From: Nonomuraea soli
Lineage (GTDB): Bacteria > Actinomycetota > Actinomycetes > Streptosporangiales > Streptosporangiaceae
Length of the DNA: 64,000 nucleotides
Reading direction: 5' to 3'
NCBI RefSeq assembly: GCF_013761175.1
Contig: NZ_JACDUR010000003.1
Span: 62,001-126,000 of the forward strand
This document shows positions 29,812-39,650 of this stretch, one piece after another; position 1 is the stretch's first letter; every line of letters starts with the position of its first letter. The notes below the pieces were generated by a model. It did no database searches. It had not been told where the DNA came from and saw nothing but the letters and a program-made list of their open reading frames with translations. A program made the translations under genes and the position numbers.

Positions 29812-30416
29812 TGTCGAGGAACCCCCGCAACCAGATCTTCCCCGCCTCCGTGGAGGCTCGCACCCACCGCAGCCGCGGTCTGGTGGTGCTGTGGCGCTGG
29901 CGCACGGAGCTGCTGGCGCTGGCCCTGCTCGTCATGCTGGTCAGGGCGGGCCAGTGGCTGCCGTTCGCCGCGCTCGGCAGCGTGATCTCGATGCCGGTGG
30001 CCACCAGGTTCGGCCGTAGCTGGGTGTTCGGCCACTTCTGGTGCGTCTTCTCCCGCCACCGCATCCAGCGCACCTGCATGGAGACGACCAAGCACACCAC
30101 TCGGGGGCGCATCCCCCTCATCCTGTGGATCACCCCCACGGCCTCGGGCGAGAAGGCGCTCATCATGACCAGGGCGGGCATCTCCGCCGAGGAGTTCCAG
30201 GCCTACGGGCCCGAGCTCGCGGCGGCGTGCTGGGCCAGGCAGGTGCAGGTGCACCGGCACCGGCAGTACGCCAACCTGCTGGTCCTGGAGATCGTGCGCC
30301 GTGACGAGCGGCCGGGGGCTGTCGCGCCCGGCATCGAGCGTCTGTACGGCACCGCCTGGACGCCGGTGGCCTCCGAGGAGCCTCTCGATCTCGACCGGTT
30401 GCTCATTCCCGCGTAG
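29811..30416 (+). CDS. membrane protein resembling the N-terminal part of an FtsK/TraB-type transfer protein
   Basis: A 201-residue protein. A basic start (NPRNQIFPASVEARTHRSRG) leads into one or two membrane segments (residues 33-60, LLALALLVMLVRAGQWLPFAAL). A cytosolic domain follows: RIPLILWITPTASGEKALIM, RAGISAEEFQAYGPELAAAC, WARQVQVHRHRQYANLLVLEIVRRD. This order resembles the N-terminal region of DNA translocases of actinomycete conjugative elements, before the motor domain. The P-loop motor is absent and a terminator follows, so it is either a stand-alone relative or a truncated remnant. The link to conjugation is moderate inference. Confidence 0.55.
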   Translation: MSRNPRNQIFPASVEARTHRSRGLVVLWRWRTELLALALLVMLVRAGQWLPFAALGSVISMPVATRFGRSWVFGHFWCVFSRHRIQRTCMETTKHTTRGRIPLILWITPTASGEKALIMTRAGISAEEFQAYGPELAAACWARQVQVHRHRQYANLLVLEIVRRDERPGAVAPGIERLYGTAWTPVASEEPLDLDRLLIPA

Positions 30417-30423
30417 GGAGACC

Positions 30424-30456
30424 GGAGCCCCGGGATCGCGGGGGCCCGGGGCTTCC
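30424..30456 (+). terminator. Rho-independent-like terminator
   Basis: Stem AGCCCCGGG (30426-30434) with CCCGGGGCT (30445-30453), followed by TCCTTCC, directly after the membrane protein stop. Confidence 0.65.
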
Positions 30457-30480
30457 TTCCGCGTGCCGTACGAGATTAGA

Positions 30481-30501
30481 TGAGTTCATCCGACGAACTC
30501 A
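30481..30501. promoter_or_regulatory. inverted repeat upstream of the molybdopterin oxidoreductase
   Basis: TGAGTTC-N7-GAACTCA, perfect 7-base arms, 13 bases before the ATG at 30515, in a short AT-richer stretch (GATTAGATGAGTTC). The size and symmetry suit a dimeric repressor; the regulator is unknown. It also overlaps the ribosome binding zone edge (AGGAGC at 30506). Confidence 0.5.
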
Positions 30502-30514
30502 GCCAGGAGCAGTC

Positions 30515-32575
30515 ATGACCACCGTGCACCGGACCTGCCCGCTCTGCGAAGCCGTCTGCGGCCTGACGCTGACACTCGACGACGGTGGACATGTCACGAG
30601 CGTCCGCGGCGACAAGGACGACCCGTTCAGCAAGGGTTTCATCTGCCCGAAGGGCGCCTCGCTCGGCAAGCTCGACGAGGACCCCGAGCGCCTGACCAGG
30701 CCTGTCGTACGCGAGGGCGACACCTTCCGCGAGGCGAGCTGGGAGGAGGCCTTCGAACTCGTGCGCCAGGCCTGGTCGCAGGTGGCCGACCGCCAGTCCA
30801 CCGCGATCTACCTGGGCAACCCGAGCGCGCACAGCATGGCGGGCGCGCTCTACGCCACGCCGCTGATCAAGTCGCTCGGCACCCGCAACATCTACTCGGC
30901 CAGCACCGCCGACCAGATGCCCAAGCACGTCGCCTGCGGGCTGATGTACGGCGACCCGCTGTCCATCCCGGTGCCCGACCTGGACCGCACCGACTACCTG
31001 CTGATGCTCGGCGCCAACCCCATGGAGTCGAACGGCTCGCTGTGCACCGCCCCCGACTTCCCCGGCCGCCTCAAGGCGCTGCGCAGGCGCGGCGGCAAGG
31101 TCGTCGTGGTCGACCCGCGCCGCACGAGGACCGCCGACAAGGCCGACGAGCACGTGTTCGTGCGCCCGGGCACCGACGCGTACCTGCTGTTCGGCCTCGT
31201 GCACACGCTGTTCGCCGAGGACCTGCTCGACATCGGCCTGGAGGTCAACGGGCTCGACCAGGTCGAGGCGCAGGCCAAGCACTTCCCGCCCGACGTGGTC
31301 GCCCGCCGTACCGGCGTTCCCGCCGAGACGGTCGTCAGGCTGGCGCGCGAGCTGGCCGCGGCCGAGCGCGCGGTCGTCTACGCCCGCATCGGCACCTGCA
31401 CCCAGGAGTACGGCACGCTCGCGCAGTGGCTGGTCGACGTGCTGAACGTGCTCACCGGAAACCTCGACAGGCCGGGCGGCGCCATGTTCCCGATGGGCGC
31501 CACGGAGTCCCGCCCGCGGCGCAAGCCGTACCGCACGGGCCGCTGGACGAGCCGGGTGCGTCAGCTGCCCGAGGCCAACGGCGAGCTGCCGGTCGCGACG
31601 CTGGCCGACGAGATCGAGACGCCGGGCGAGGGCCAGGTCAGGTTCCTGATCACGGTCGGCGGCAACCCGGTGATGTCGGCGCCCAACGGCGCCCGGCTCG
31701 ACAAGGCCTTCGAGCAGCTCGACTTCATGGTCAGCGTCGATCCGTGGCTGAACGACACGACCAGGCACGCCAACGTCATCCTGCCGCCGCCGCGCCTGCT
31801 GCAGTCGGGCCACTTCGACTTCGCGTTGCAGGGCTTCGCCGTGCGCAACTACACGCGTTACTCGCGGCCGGTGCTGCCGCTGGGTGAGCGGCCCTCGGAG
31901 TCGGAGATCCTGGCCCGGCTCACGCAGATCATCACCGGGCTGGACGGGGACCTCGACGAGTTCATCATCGGCCAGACCCCCGGCGCCGCCGAGCTGGAGC
32001 TGGAGGGCGAGTCCGGCGCGGAGCGGCGGCTCGACATGATGCTCAAGCTCGGTCCGTACGAGGGCCTGTCGTTGCGCACGCTGCTCGACAACCCGCACGG
32101 CATCGACCTGGGGCCGCTGCAGCCGCGCCTGCCCGGCCTGCTCAAGACCGAGTCCGGGCGGGTGGAGCTGGCGCCGCCGCAGCTGGTCGCCGACGTCGAG
32201 CGGCTGCTGGCCGGGCTCGACTCCCCCGTGCCCGATCTGGTGCTGATCGGGCGGCGCCACCTGCGCTCCAACAACAGCTGGATGCACCTGACGGGCGGCA
32301 GCAACACCTACGACCTGCACATCCATCCGTCGGACGCGACACGGCTGGGGCTCGACGGCAGCGCGGTGGTCAGGTCGGCCGCCGGCGAGCTCACCGTGAC
32401 CGTGAGGACCACGGACGCGATCATGCCTGGCGTGGTGAGCCTGCCGCACGGCTGGCGGGAGATGAACGTCAACGTGCTCACCGACGAAACGGCGATCGAC
32501 GTGCCTTCCGGTAACGCCGTCTTCAACGGGGTCCCGGTCACCGTTTCCGTTCCCGAGGTGATCAACGCCCATTAG
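30515..32575 (+). CDS. molybdopterin-dependent oxidoreductase (formate dehydrogenase-like)
   Basis: A 686-residue DMSO-reductase-family protein. The N-terminal [4Fe-4S] cluster site is CPLCEAVCGL (residues 9-18) with the fourth cysteine in FICPKGAS. Molybdopterin-binding features are TDYLLMLGANPMESNG, VVVVDPRRTRTADKADEHVFVRPGTDAYLLFGL, and the C-terminal MHLTGGSNTYDLHIHPSDATRLGL and HGWREMNVNVLTD. There is no twin-arginine signal, so it is cytosolic. No partner subunits lie nearby. Members of this orphan type are annotated as formate dehydrogenase or nitrate/assimilatory reductase, and the substrate is not decided by sequence. AGGAGC precedes the ATG. The next gene starts one base after its stop. 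Confidence 0.85.
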   Translation: MTTVHRTCPLCEAVCGLTLTLDDGGHVTSVRGDKDDPFSKGFICPKGASLGKLDEDPERLTRPVVREGDTFREASWEEAFELVRQAWSQVADRQSTAIYLGNPSAHSMAGALYATPLIKSLGTRNIYSASTADQMPKHVACGLMYGDPLSIPVPDLDRTDYLLMLGANPMESNGSLCTAPDFPGRLKALRRRGGKVVVVDPRRTRTADKADEHVFVRPGTDAYLLFGLVHTLFAEDLLDIGLEVNGLDQVEAQAKHFPPDVVARRTGVPAETVVRLARELAAAERAVVYARIGTCTQEYGTLAQWLVDVLNVLTGNLDRPGGAMFPMGATESRPRRKPYRTGRWTSRVRQLPEANGELPVATLADEIETPGEGQVRFLITVGGNPVMSAPNGARLDKAFEQLDFMVSVDPWLNDTTRHANVILPPPRLLQSGHFDFALQGFAVRNYTRYSRPVLPLGERPSESEILARLTQIITGLDGDLDEFIIGQTPGAAELELEGESGAERRLDMMLKLGPYEGLSLRTLLDNPHGIDLGPLQPRLPGLLKTESGRVELAPPQLVADVERLLAGLDSPVPDLVLIGRRHLRSNNSWMHLTGGSNTYDLHIHPSDATRLGLDGSAVVRSAAGELTVTVRTTDAIMPGVVSLPHGWREMNVNVLTDETAIDVPSGNAVFNGVPVTVSVPEVINAH

Positions 32576-32576
32576 G

Positions 32577-33188
32577 GTGTCGCGCGTGACTATCGCGCCG
32601 GAACAGGACCGCCTGAACGCCCAGATCGCCTTCGCCATAGAGATCGACAAGTTGAAGCGGGTCATCCGCCGCAACAACCTGATGGACGACTCCCGCCGGG
32701 AGAACGACGCTGAGCATTCGTGGTACGTGGCCCTGCTGGCGATGGTGCTGGGCGAGCACGCCCCGCCCGGCACCGACATCCAGCGTGTGGTCGCCATGCT
32801 GCTCGTGCACGACCTGGTGGAGATCGACGCGGGCGACACCTTCATCTACGACCCGGTCGCCGTGGCCGCGCAGGAGGCGGCGGAGAAGGCCGCGGCCGAC
32901 CGCATCTTCGCCATGCTCCCCGCGCCGCAGGGCCAGGAGCTGCGGGCGTTGTGGGACGAGTTCGAGGAGCGGGCGACGCCCGAGGCGGTGTTCGCCAAGG
33001 CGCTCGACAGGTTCGCTCCGATCCTCGCCAATCACCACAACGAGGGCGGCACATGGCGGTTGCACGCGGTGACGGCGAGCCAGGTGATGCAGAAAGTGAA
33101 GATCATTGAGGAGGGTTCTCCCTCGTTGGGGGCCTATGCCCGGGAGTTGGTCGAGCTGTCTGTCACGCGAGGGCATCTTGCGCCGTAA
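32577..33188 (+). CDS. HD-domain hydrolase (5'-deoxynucleotidase/YfbR-like)
   Basis: A 203-residue HD-superfamily metal phosphohydrolase. Metal-site motifs are ENDAEHSWYVALLAM (first His), MLLVHDLVEIDAGD (HD) and the later KALDRFAPIL (Asp), with YDPVAVAAQEAAEKAAADRI between. This order matches YfbR-type 5'-deoxynucleotidases and related HD proteins that act on nucleoside monophosphates. It begins with GTG at 32577, one base after the oxidoreductase stop. A GTG at 32586 is an alternative with TAGGGT at leaderless distance. Confidence 0.82.
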   Translation: MSRVTIAPEQDRLNAQIAFAIEIDKLKRVIRRNNLMDDSRRENDAEHSWYVALLAMVLGEHAPPGTDIQRVVAMLLVHDLVEIDAGDTFIYDPVAVAAQEAAEKAAADRIFAMLPAPQGQELRALWDEFEERATPEAVFAKALDRFAPILANHHNEGGTWRLHAVTASQVMQKVKIIEEGSPSLGAYARELVELSVTRGHLAP

Positions 33189-33207
33189 CCCTGGGTAGGG
33201 GGAGGTC

Positions 33208-34125
33208 GTGGAGGAGACAGTTAAGGCACGAAGACGGCATTTGCGGCGTTTTGTCGGGCCGGTCGACCTCGTGGACCGACTCGAGAAGACGAAGGCTCTC
33301 GACGGGCCCATCGCCACCCTGGCGAAAGCCGTACGCACCAAACTCGGACCCGGCAGATTGCGCGACCTGCTGCACGGCGTACCCACCGGCCATCCCCTGC
33401 ACCCGTCGCTGGCGACCGCCAGCCTGGGCTGCCTGGCCTCGGCGACCGTGCTCGACTTCACCGACGTCGATCCGCGCGCCTCGCGCGTCCTGCTGGCCAC
33501 CGGCGTGGCCACCGCGCTCCCGACGGCCGCTGCCGGGCTGACCGACTGGTCGACGCTCCACCGCGAGCAGCAACGGGTGGGCTTCGTCCACATGGCGGCC
33601 AACCTCACCGCGCTCGGCCTGTTCACGGCCTCACTGCTCGTACGGCGGCGCGGCGGCGACGGGCGATTGCTCTCGCTGGCCGGTCTCGGCACCGCGACGC
33701 TGGCCGGCTACCTCGGCGGCCACCTGGCCTACCGGCAGGCCGCCGGGGCCAACCACGCCGAGCAGGTCGCCCACCTGGTGCCGCTGGGATGGCACGACCT
33801 GTGCCCGCTGCGCGACCTGCCGGACGGCCGCCCGGTCGCCAGGCGCCTGGGCTACATCCAGCTGTTCGTGCTGCGCCACGGCGACAGTGTCAGCGTGCTC
33901 GCCGACCGCTGCTCGCACCTGGCGGGGCCGCTGCACCAGGGCAGGCTCGTGGTCGAGGACGGCGAGTCCTGCGTCACCTGCCCCTGGCACGGCAGCACGT
34001 TCAGGCTGTCCGACGGCAGCGTCAAGCACGGTCCCGCCACGGCGCCGCAGCCGTGCTTCCAGACCAGGGTGCGCTCCGACGGCGTGATCCAGGTGCGCCC
34101 GGGGGTTGACCTCAACAAAGCTTGA
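33208..34125 (+). CDS. DUF2231-Rieske [2Fe-2S] membrane protein
   Basis: A 305-residue protein from a GTG. Residues about 50-190 are a DUF2231-type membrane domain with four hydrophobic helices (GHPLHPSLATASLGCLASATVL, VLLATGVATALPTAAAGL, FVHMAANLTALGLFTASLLV, LSLAGLGTATLAGYLGGHLAY). Residues 205-300 are a Rieske domain with CSHLAGPLHQG and CVTCPWHGSTF, giving the Cys-x-His and Cys-x2-His cluster ligands. The fusion suggests a membrane-anchored electron-transfer protein; the partner is unknown. The N-terminal 45 residues are basic and cytosolic. Confidence 0.88.
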   Translation: MEETVKARRRHLRRFVGPVDLVDRLEKTKALDGPIATLAKAVRTKLGPGRLRDLLHGVPTGHPLHPSLATASLGCLASATVLDFTDVDPRASRVLLATGVATALPTAAAGLTDWSTLHREQQRVGFVHMAANLTALGLFTASLLVRRRGGDGRLLSLAGLGTATLAGYLGGHLAYRQAAGANHAEQVAHLVPLGWHDLCPLRDLPDGRPVARRLGYIQLFVLRHGDSVSVLADRCSHLAGPLHQGRLVVEDGESCVTCPWHGSTFRLSDGSVKHGPATAPQPCFQTRVRSDGVIQVRPGVDLNKA

Positions 34126-34143
34126 GGTCTTAGCGTCGGCGAC

Positions 34144-34956
34144 ATGATTCTCGTCACCGGAGCAACCGGGAACGTCGGCCGTCATGCTGTCGAACTGCTC
34201 GCCTCCGCGGGGGTGCCCGTGCGAGCGCTCACGCGAAGGCCCGCGGAATTCCCCGCGGGGGTCGAGGTCGTGCACGGCGACCTGACCGACCCCGCGTCCT
34301 TGGACGACGCCCTCGACGGCGTCGACTCGGTCCTGCTGATCTGGCCGGGCTTCGCCGCCTCGACCGCGGCCGAGGTGGTCTCGGCCGTCAAACGCCACGC
34401 CAGGCGCGTGGTCTACCTGTCGGCGAACCTGCCTCCCGATTCGACCATGTTCCACGTGGACGTGGAGCGGCTCGTGCGCGAGTCGGGGCTGGCCTGGACG
34501 TTCCTTCGCCCAGGAGGCTTCGCCACCAACACCCTGTCGTGGATCGACGACGTGCGGAACTCCGGCGTCGTGCGCTGGGTGTACGGCGATGCGGCGCGCT
34601 CGCTGATCCACGAGGCCGACATCGCCGCGGTCGCCGCCCACGTGCTCACCTCCGCCGGCCACGACGGCCAGGCCTACGTGCTCAGCGGCCCCGAGGCCGT
34701 CACCCAGGCCGAGCAGGTGCGCCTGATCGGCGAGGCCCTCGGCGTCCCGGCCCGCTGGGAGGAGGTCGAGCCCGACGTCGTCATCGGGGAGCTGGCCTCC
34801 CACTGGGGCGACCCCGATCTGGTCCGGGGGGCGGTCGCCGCCTGGGCGAGCTTCGTCCACGAACCCGAGCAGGTCACCGACACCGTGGAACGCCTGACGG
34901 GCAGGCCCGCCCGGTCCTACGCGGAGTGGGCGAGAGACCGCGTGACCAAGGTGTGA
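34144..34956 (+). CDS. NmrA-type NAD(P)-binding protein
   Basis: A 270-residue atypical short-chain dehydrogenase of the NmrA/HSCARG group. The dinucleotide loop is MILVTGATGNVGRHAVELLA; then ALTRRPAEFPAG, VHGDLTDPASLDDALDGVDSVLLIW, and WTFLRPGGFATNTL followed by a short C-terminal substrate lobe (VVRWVYGDAARSLIHEADIAAV, AYVLSGPEAVTQAEQV). There is no Tyr-x3-Lys catalytic pair, so it is a redox sensor or an NAD(P)H-dependent reductase of unknown substrate. It stands alone, 18 bases after the Rieske gene. Confidence 0.85.
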   Translation: MILVTGATGNVGRHAVELLASAGVPVRALTRRPAEFPAGVEVVHGDLTDPASLDDALDGVDSVLLIWPGFAASTAAEVVSAVKRHARRVVYLSANLPPDSTMFHVDVERLVRESGLAWTFLRPGGFATNTLSWIDDVRNSGVVRWVYGDAARSLIHEADIAAVAAHVLTSAGHDGQAYVLSGPEAVTQAEQVRLIGEALGVPARWEEVEPDVVIGELASHWGDPDLVRGAVAAWASFVHEPEQVTDTVERLTGRPARSYAEWARDRVTKV

Positions 34957-36450
<1,494 letters not shown>

Positions 36451-36472
36451 GGAATCTCCTGTGGCTGACCCA

Positions 36473-36506
36473 GGAAGGCGGCGCTACCTCGGTGGCGCCG
36501 CCTTCC
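36473..36506 (+). terminator. Rho-independent-like terminator of argG
   Basis: Perfect 12-base stem GGAAGGCGGCGC/GCGCCGCCTTCC with a 10-base loop, followed by TTAG, 23 bases after the argG stop. Confidence 0.8.
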
Positions 36507-36519
36507 TTAGCGTCGTCGC

Positions 36520-37401
36520 ATGCGAACCCCCCTCGGCGCGGTGCTCTGCCTGATCTCGGCCGTCGGCTTCGGCCTGGCCCCGATCTTCGCCAAGGAGGCC
36601 TACGCCGCAGGAGTGAGCCTCCAGACGCTGCTGGTCGTCCGGTTCGGCCTGGCGGCGCTGCTGTTCTGGCTGCTGGCGGCCTGGCGCAGGCCGCGGCTGC
36701 CCTCCTGGCGGGTGCTGCTTGTCTGCCTGGCTCTCGGCGCCGTGGGCTACGCGGGCCAGGCGGCCCTGTACTTCGGCGCGCTGACGCTCACCAGCGCCTC
36801 GCTGGTCTCGCTGCTGCTGTACGCCTATCCGGCCATCGTCACCGGGATCGCGGTCGCCCTGCGCAGGCAGGGGCTCGACCGGGGCAGGGTCGCCGCGCTC
36901 ACCTCGTCGGCGCTCGGGCTGCTGCTCCTGCTCGGCACCGGCGACGCCGGCAACCTGGCGGGGGTGATGCTGGCGCTCGGCGCGGCGGTGACCTACGCGC
37001 TGTACCTGACGGTCGCCGACGGGCTGCCGCGCGAGCTGGACCTGTTCCTGCTGTCGGCCGTCGTGTGCACGGGCGCCGCGGCCAGCGTCACGGCCTTCTC
37101 CGGGCTACCTTCCGTGCCCGGGAGCGCCTGGCCGTGGCTGGTGACGCTGGCGGTGTTCTCGACGGTGGTGCCCATCGTGACCATGTTCGCCGGCGTGCGG
37201 TCGGTGGGCGCCTCGACCGCGGCGATCCTGTCGTGCGTGGAACCGGCCGTCACCGTCGCGTCGACCGCGCTGGTCTACGGCGAGAGCCTGACGGCGGTGC
37301 AACTCCTGGGAGGCGCCGCCGTCGTGGCCGCGATCTTCATGATGGGTCGGTTTCCCCGTCGGCTGGATGCTCCACGAGAGCGAGAATTCGGCTCGACATG
37401 A
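36520..37401 (+). CDS. EamA/DMT-family transporter
   Basis: A 293-residue membrane protein with ten hydrophobic segments in two EamA repeats. The first repeat opens GAVLCLISAVGFGLAPIFA and ends with YFGALTLTSASLVSLLLYAYPAIV. The second runs from NLAGVMLALGAAVTYALYLTV to STAAILSCVEPAVTVASTALVYGE. It belongs to the drug/metabolite exporters; the substrate is unknown. The ATG at 36520 follows 14 bases after the argG terminator. Its 3' end overlaps the convergent small gene by 65 bases. Confidence 0.92.
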   Translation: MRTPLGAVLCLISAVGFGLAPIFAKEAYAAGVSLQTLLVVRFGLAALLFWLLAAWRRPRLPSWRVLLVCLALGAVGYAGQAALYFGALTLTSASLVSLLLYAYPAIVTGIAVALRRQGLDRGRVAALTSSALGLLLLLGTGDAGNLAGVMLALGAAVTYALYLTVADGLPRELDLFLLSAVVCTGAAASVTAFSGLPSVPGSAWPWLVTLAVFSTVVPIVTMFAGVRSVGASTAAILSCVEPAVTVASTALVYGESLTAVQLLGGAAVVAAIFMMGRFPRRLDAPREREFGST

Positions 37402-37570
37402 ATCTGGCGGTGCGGACCGGGCTGCCGGTCCTGGTGACCTCGCTGACCTCGATGAGCCCGCGCCGGGTGGCCACCTCGACCCGGCGTCCTGCTCTGGTGG
37501 CGATGACCTCGTAGGTGCGCGGGGCGCCGTCGCCCGCGTCGATGACGATCTCTACACGGTCGCCCTTCAT
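37337..37570 (-). CDS. small hypothetical protein (77 aa)
   Basis: A 77-residue protein beginning MKGDRVEIVIDAGDGAPRTYEV, then ATRAGRRVEVATRRGLIEVSEVTRTG and a basic end. Beta-strand-rich; it resembles small conserved actinobacterial proteins without known function. It starts nine bases after the TSUP transporter stop and is probably co-transcribed with it. It overlaps the end of the convergent EamA gene. Confidence 0.55.
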   Translation of the reverse strand: MKGDRVEIVIDAGDGAPRTYEVIATRAGRRVEVATRRGLIEVSEVTRTGSPVRTARFMSSRILALVEHPADGETDPS

Positions 37571-37579
37571 GTCTGATAT

Positions 37580-38329
37580 TTACCCGTACACCAGTTTGAT
37601 AATCGCCGTCAGGCCCACACAAACGATGATCCCGCGCAGCACCGGAGCCGGGATCCTGCGCCCGACCTTGGCTCCCACGAAGCCGCCGATCATGGAGCCG
37701 ATCGCGATGGCGCCCACCGCCCACCAGTCGATCTCGGCGATGATCAGGAACAGGACCGCGGCGGTGAAGTTGACGACCAGCGAGAGCACGTTCTTGGCGG
37801 CGTTGACCCGCTGCAGGCCCTCGTCGAGCATCAGGCCGAGGATGCCGATGAGCAGCACTCCCTGGGCGGCGCCGAAGTAACCGCCGTAGATGCCGGCGCC
37901 GAAGACGGCCAGCCACAACCACGGCCCGCCGTGCGGGTGGGCGTGGGGCGCGGCCATCCGCTTGCTCAGCCAGGGCTGGATGATGACCAGGACGCAGGCC
38001 AGGCCGATGAGGATGGGGACGACGACCTGGAACACCCCCGGGTCGAGGTTGATCAGCAACAGACCGCCGAGCGCCGCTCCGAGCATCGAGGCGGCGCCGA
38101 GCCGTATCAGCCGCGAGCGCTGGCCGGTCAGCTCCTTGCGGTAGCCGTACGCTCCGGTGAAGGAGCCGGGCACCAGGCCGATGTTGTTCGAGACGTTCGC
38201 GACCACGGGCGGAACGCCGAAGGCGACCAGCGTGGGAAAGGTGATGAGGGAACCGGACCCGACGACCGCGTTGATCGCGCCGGCTCCGACGCCGGCGGCA
38301 CAAACGGCCAGGGCCTCCAGGGGTGTCAT
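37580..38329 (-). CDS. TSUP-family (TauE/SafE) membrane transporter
   Basis: A 249-residue membrane protein of the sulfite exporter TauE/SafE group. First helix segment VCAAGVGAGAINAVVGSGSLITFPTLVAFG contains the glycine-rich family motif. Repeats include GTAASMLGAALGGLLLINL and FGAGIYGGYFGAAQGVLLIGI, and the last helix is LRGIIVCVGLTAIIKLVYG. It exports small sulfur anions or organic acids. Eight or so hydrophobic segments. The substrate is unknown. Confidence 0.92.
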   Translation of the reverse strand: MTPLEALAVCAAGVGAGAINAVVGSGSLITFPTLVAFGVPPVVANVSNNIGLVPGSFTGAYGYRKELTGQRSRLIRLGAASMLGAALGGLLLINLDPGVFQVVVPILIGLACVLVIIQPWLSKRMAAPHAHPHGGPWLWLAVFGAGIYGGYFGAAQGVLLIGILGLMLDEGLQRVNAAKNVLSLVVNFTAAVLFLIIAEIDWWAVGAIAIGSMIGGFVGAKVGRRIPAPVLRGIIVCVGLTAIIKLVYG

Positions 38330-38361
38330 ATGGTGAGCATAGGGGCGTCCACATAGTGGAC

Positions 38362-39261
38362 TCAGGAGGGGTCGCCCTCCTTGAGGAATCCGAGCCCCGC
38401 CAGGTCGGGAGGAACCACCCAGACCTTGTTGGAGCCACTCTTGGCAATCTCGGGAAGCGCCTGGATGTACTGGTAGGCCAGCACGCGATGGTCGACGTTG
38501 CTCTCCTGGATGGCCCTGGCGACCAGGCCGATGGCGTCGGCATGGCCCTTGGCGCGCATGCCCTCGGCGCGGGCCTCGGCCTCGGCCCGCAGGACGATGG
38601 CCTGCGCCTCGCCCTGGGCACGCAGGATGGCGGCCTCCTTCTCGCCCTCGGCGGCCGCGATCTCCGCCTTGCTCCGGTCGGCCGCCGCCTTGGCCGCCGC
38701 CTCGTTGTCGAGCTGGGTCTGCCGCTGCCTGGCGCGCGACTCCTGGATCGCGGCGGGCGGGTCGATCGACTTCAGCTGCACCCGCTTGATCTGCACGCCC
38801 CAGGTCTCGGTCGACTCGGCCAGCTCCAGGCGCAGCTGGTTGGCGATCTCCTCGCGGGCGTCGAGCAGCTCGTCGACGTCCTTGCCGCCTGCGACGTTCC
38901 TGAGCGCGGAGGCGGTCACCTGCTCCATCGCGCTGAAGTAGTTGGCCACCTCGTAGGTGGCGGCCTTGGGATTGACGACCTGGTAGGAGACGACCACGTC
39001 GACGGAGACGATCTGGTTGTCGGACGACAGCACCGTCTGCGGCGGGAACGGCTGGACCTGCTCGCGCATGTCGAGCATGTCGCGCATCTTGTCGATGAAG
39101 GGCACCACCAGGCTCGTGCCCGGCGTGAGGGTGCGGTGGTAGCTGCCCATCCGCTCCACGATGGCCGCGCTGCCCTGCGGGATGACCCGGATGGAGCGCA
39201 CCACGATGAACCCCAGCACGCCGAACGCGACGACCAGGACAGCCAGTAGTTCCACGTTCAT
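38362..39261 (-). CDS. SPFH/band-7 membrane protein (slipin-like)
   Basis: A 299-residue stomatin-type protein. An N-terminal membrane helix MNVELLAVLVVAFGVLGFIV (residues 2-21) is followed by the prohibitin-homology domain: VIPQGSAAIVERMGSYHRTL, PGTSLVVPFID, VLSSDNQIVSVDVVVSYQV, IANQLRLELAESTETWGVQIKRVQLKSIDPP. A coiled coil rich in Ala, Glu and Arg runs from about 185 to 260 (AEGEKEAAILRAQGEAQAI). The end is VWVVPPDLAGLGF. It forms ring-like membrane assemblies that organise proteases or membrane domains. There is no NfeD gene next to it. Unlike the band-7-like protein at 7011-8543, it has a membrane anchor. Confidence 0.93.
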   Translation of the reverse strand: MNVELLAVLVVAFGVLGFIVVRSIRVIPQGSAAIVERMGSYHRTLTPGTSLVVPFIDKMRDMLDMREQVQPFPPQTVLSSDNQIVSVDVVVSYQVVNPKAATYEVANYFSAMEQVTASALRNVAGGKDVDELLDAREEIANQLRLELAESTETWGVQIKRVQLKSIDPPAAIQESRARQRQTQLDNEAAAKAAADRSKAEIAAAEGEKEAAILRAQGEAQAIVLRAEAEARAEGMRAKGHADAIGLVARAIQESNVDHRVLAYQYIQALPEIAKSGSNKVWVVPPDLAGLGFLKEGDPS

Positions 39262-39365
39262 GGCGACGCTCCGGGGGAGATGGAGTCCGACCTCGGAAAT
39301 GATATTTCCCTCAAGTCACCTATGCCCGTCAACCGGCCAAATACGATCTAGGCGAGTCCAGCACG

Positions 39366-39611
39366 TTACGCAGCCTGCGCGCGCCGGGCGACCAGCCGGT
39401 GGGCCAGGTCGCGGCGGTTGAGCCAGGCGACCACCTGGGCGGCGCCGGGCAGGCAGGCCGCTCCCACCAGGCGTCACGCGTCACGGCGCTGCCAGGCGGA
39501 GTCACGCGCGTCGTCGGCCAGCCGCGCGGCGATCTGCTTGCGGGCAGCGCCGTCGAGCTGGGTCAGATACGTCGGGAGGTCGTCGGCTTCCTGCCACGGC
39601 TTCACGGTCAT
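39366..39611 (-). pseudogene. small gene interrupted by an in-frame TGA
   Basis: On the minus strand an ATG at 39611 opens 45 sensible residues (MTVKPWQEADDLPTYLTQLD, then ARKQIAARLADDARDSAWQRRDA). A TGA at 39476-39474 interrupts it, and the same frame continues for 35 more residues (RLVGAACLPGAAQVVAWLNR, ending ARRAQAA) to a TAA. The two halves keep the same helical, charged character and no frameshift is needed. A TGG to TGA change is the simplest reading. Alternatively two tiny overlapping peptides are made, or a GTG restart after the stop. The intact protein would have about 81 residues; function unknown. It lies between the band-7 gene and the ABC ATPase gene. Confidence 0.45.
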
Positions 39612-39650
39612 GGCCGGACCTTGGCGATCACTCCCGACAGGAATGCCCGC

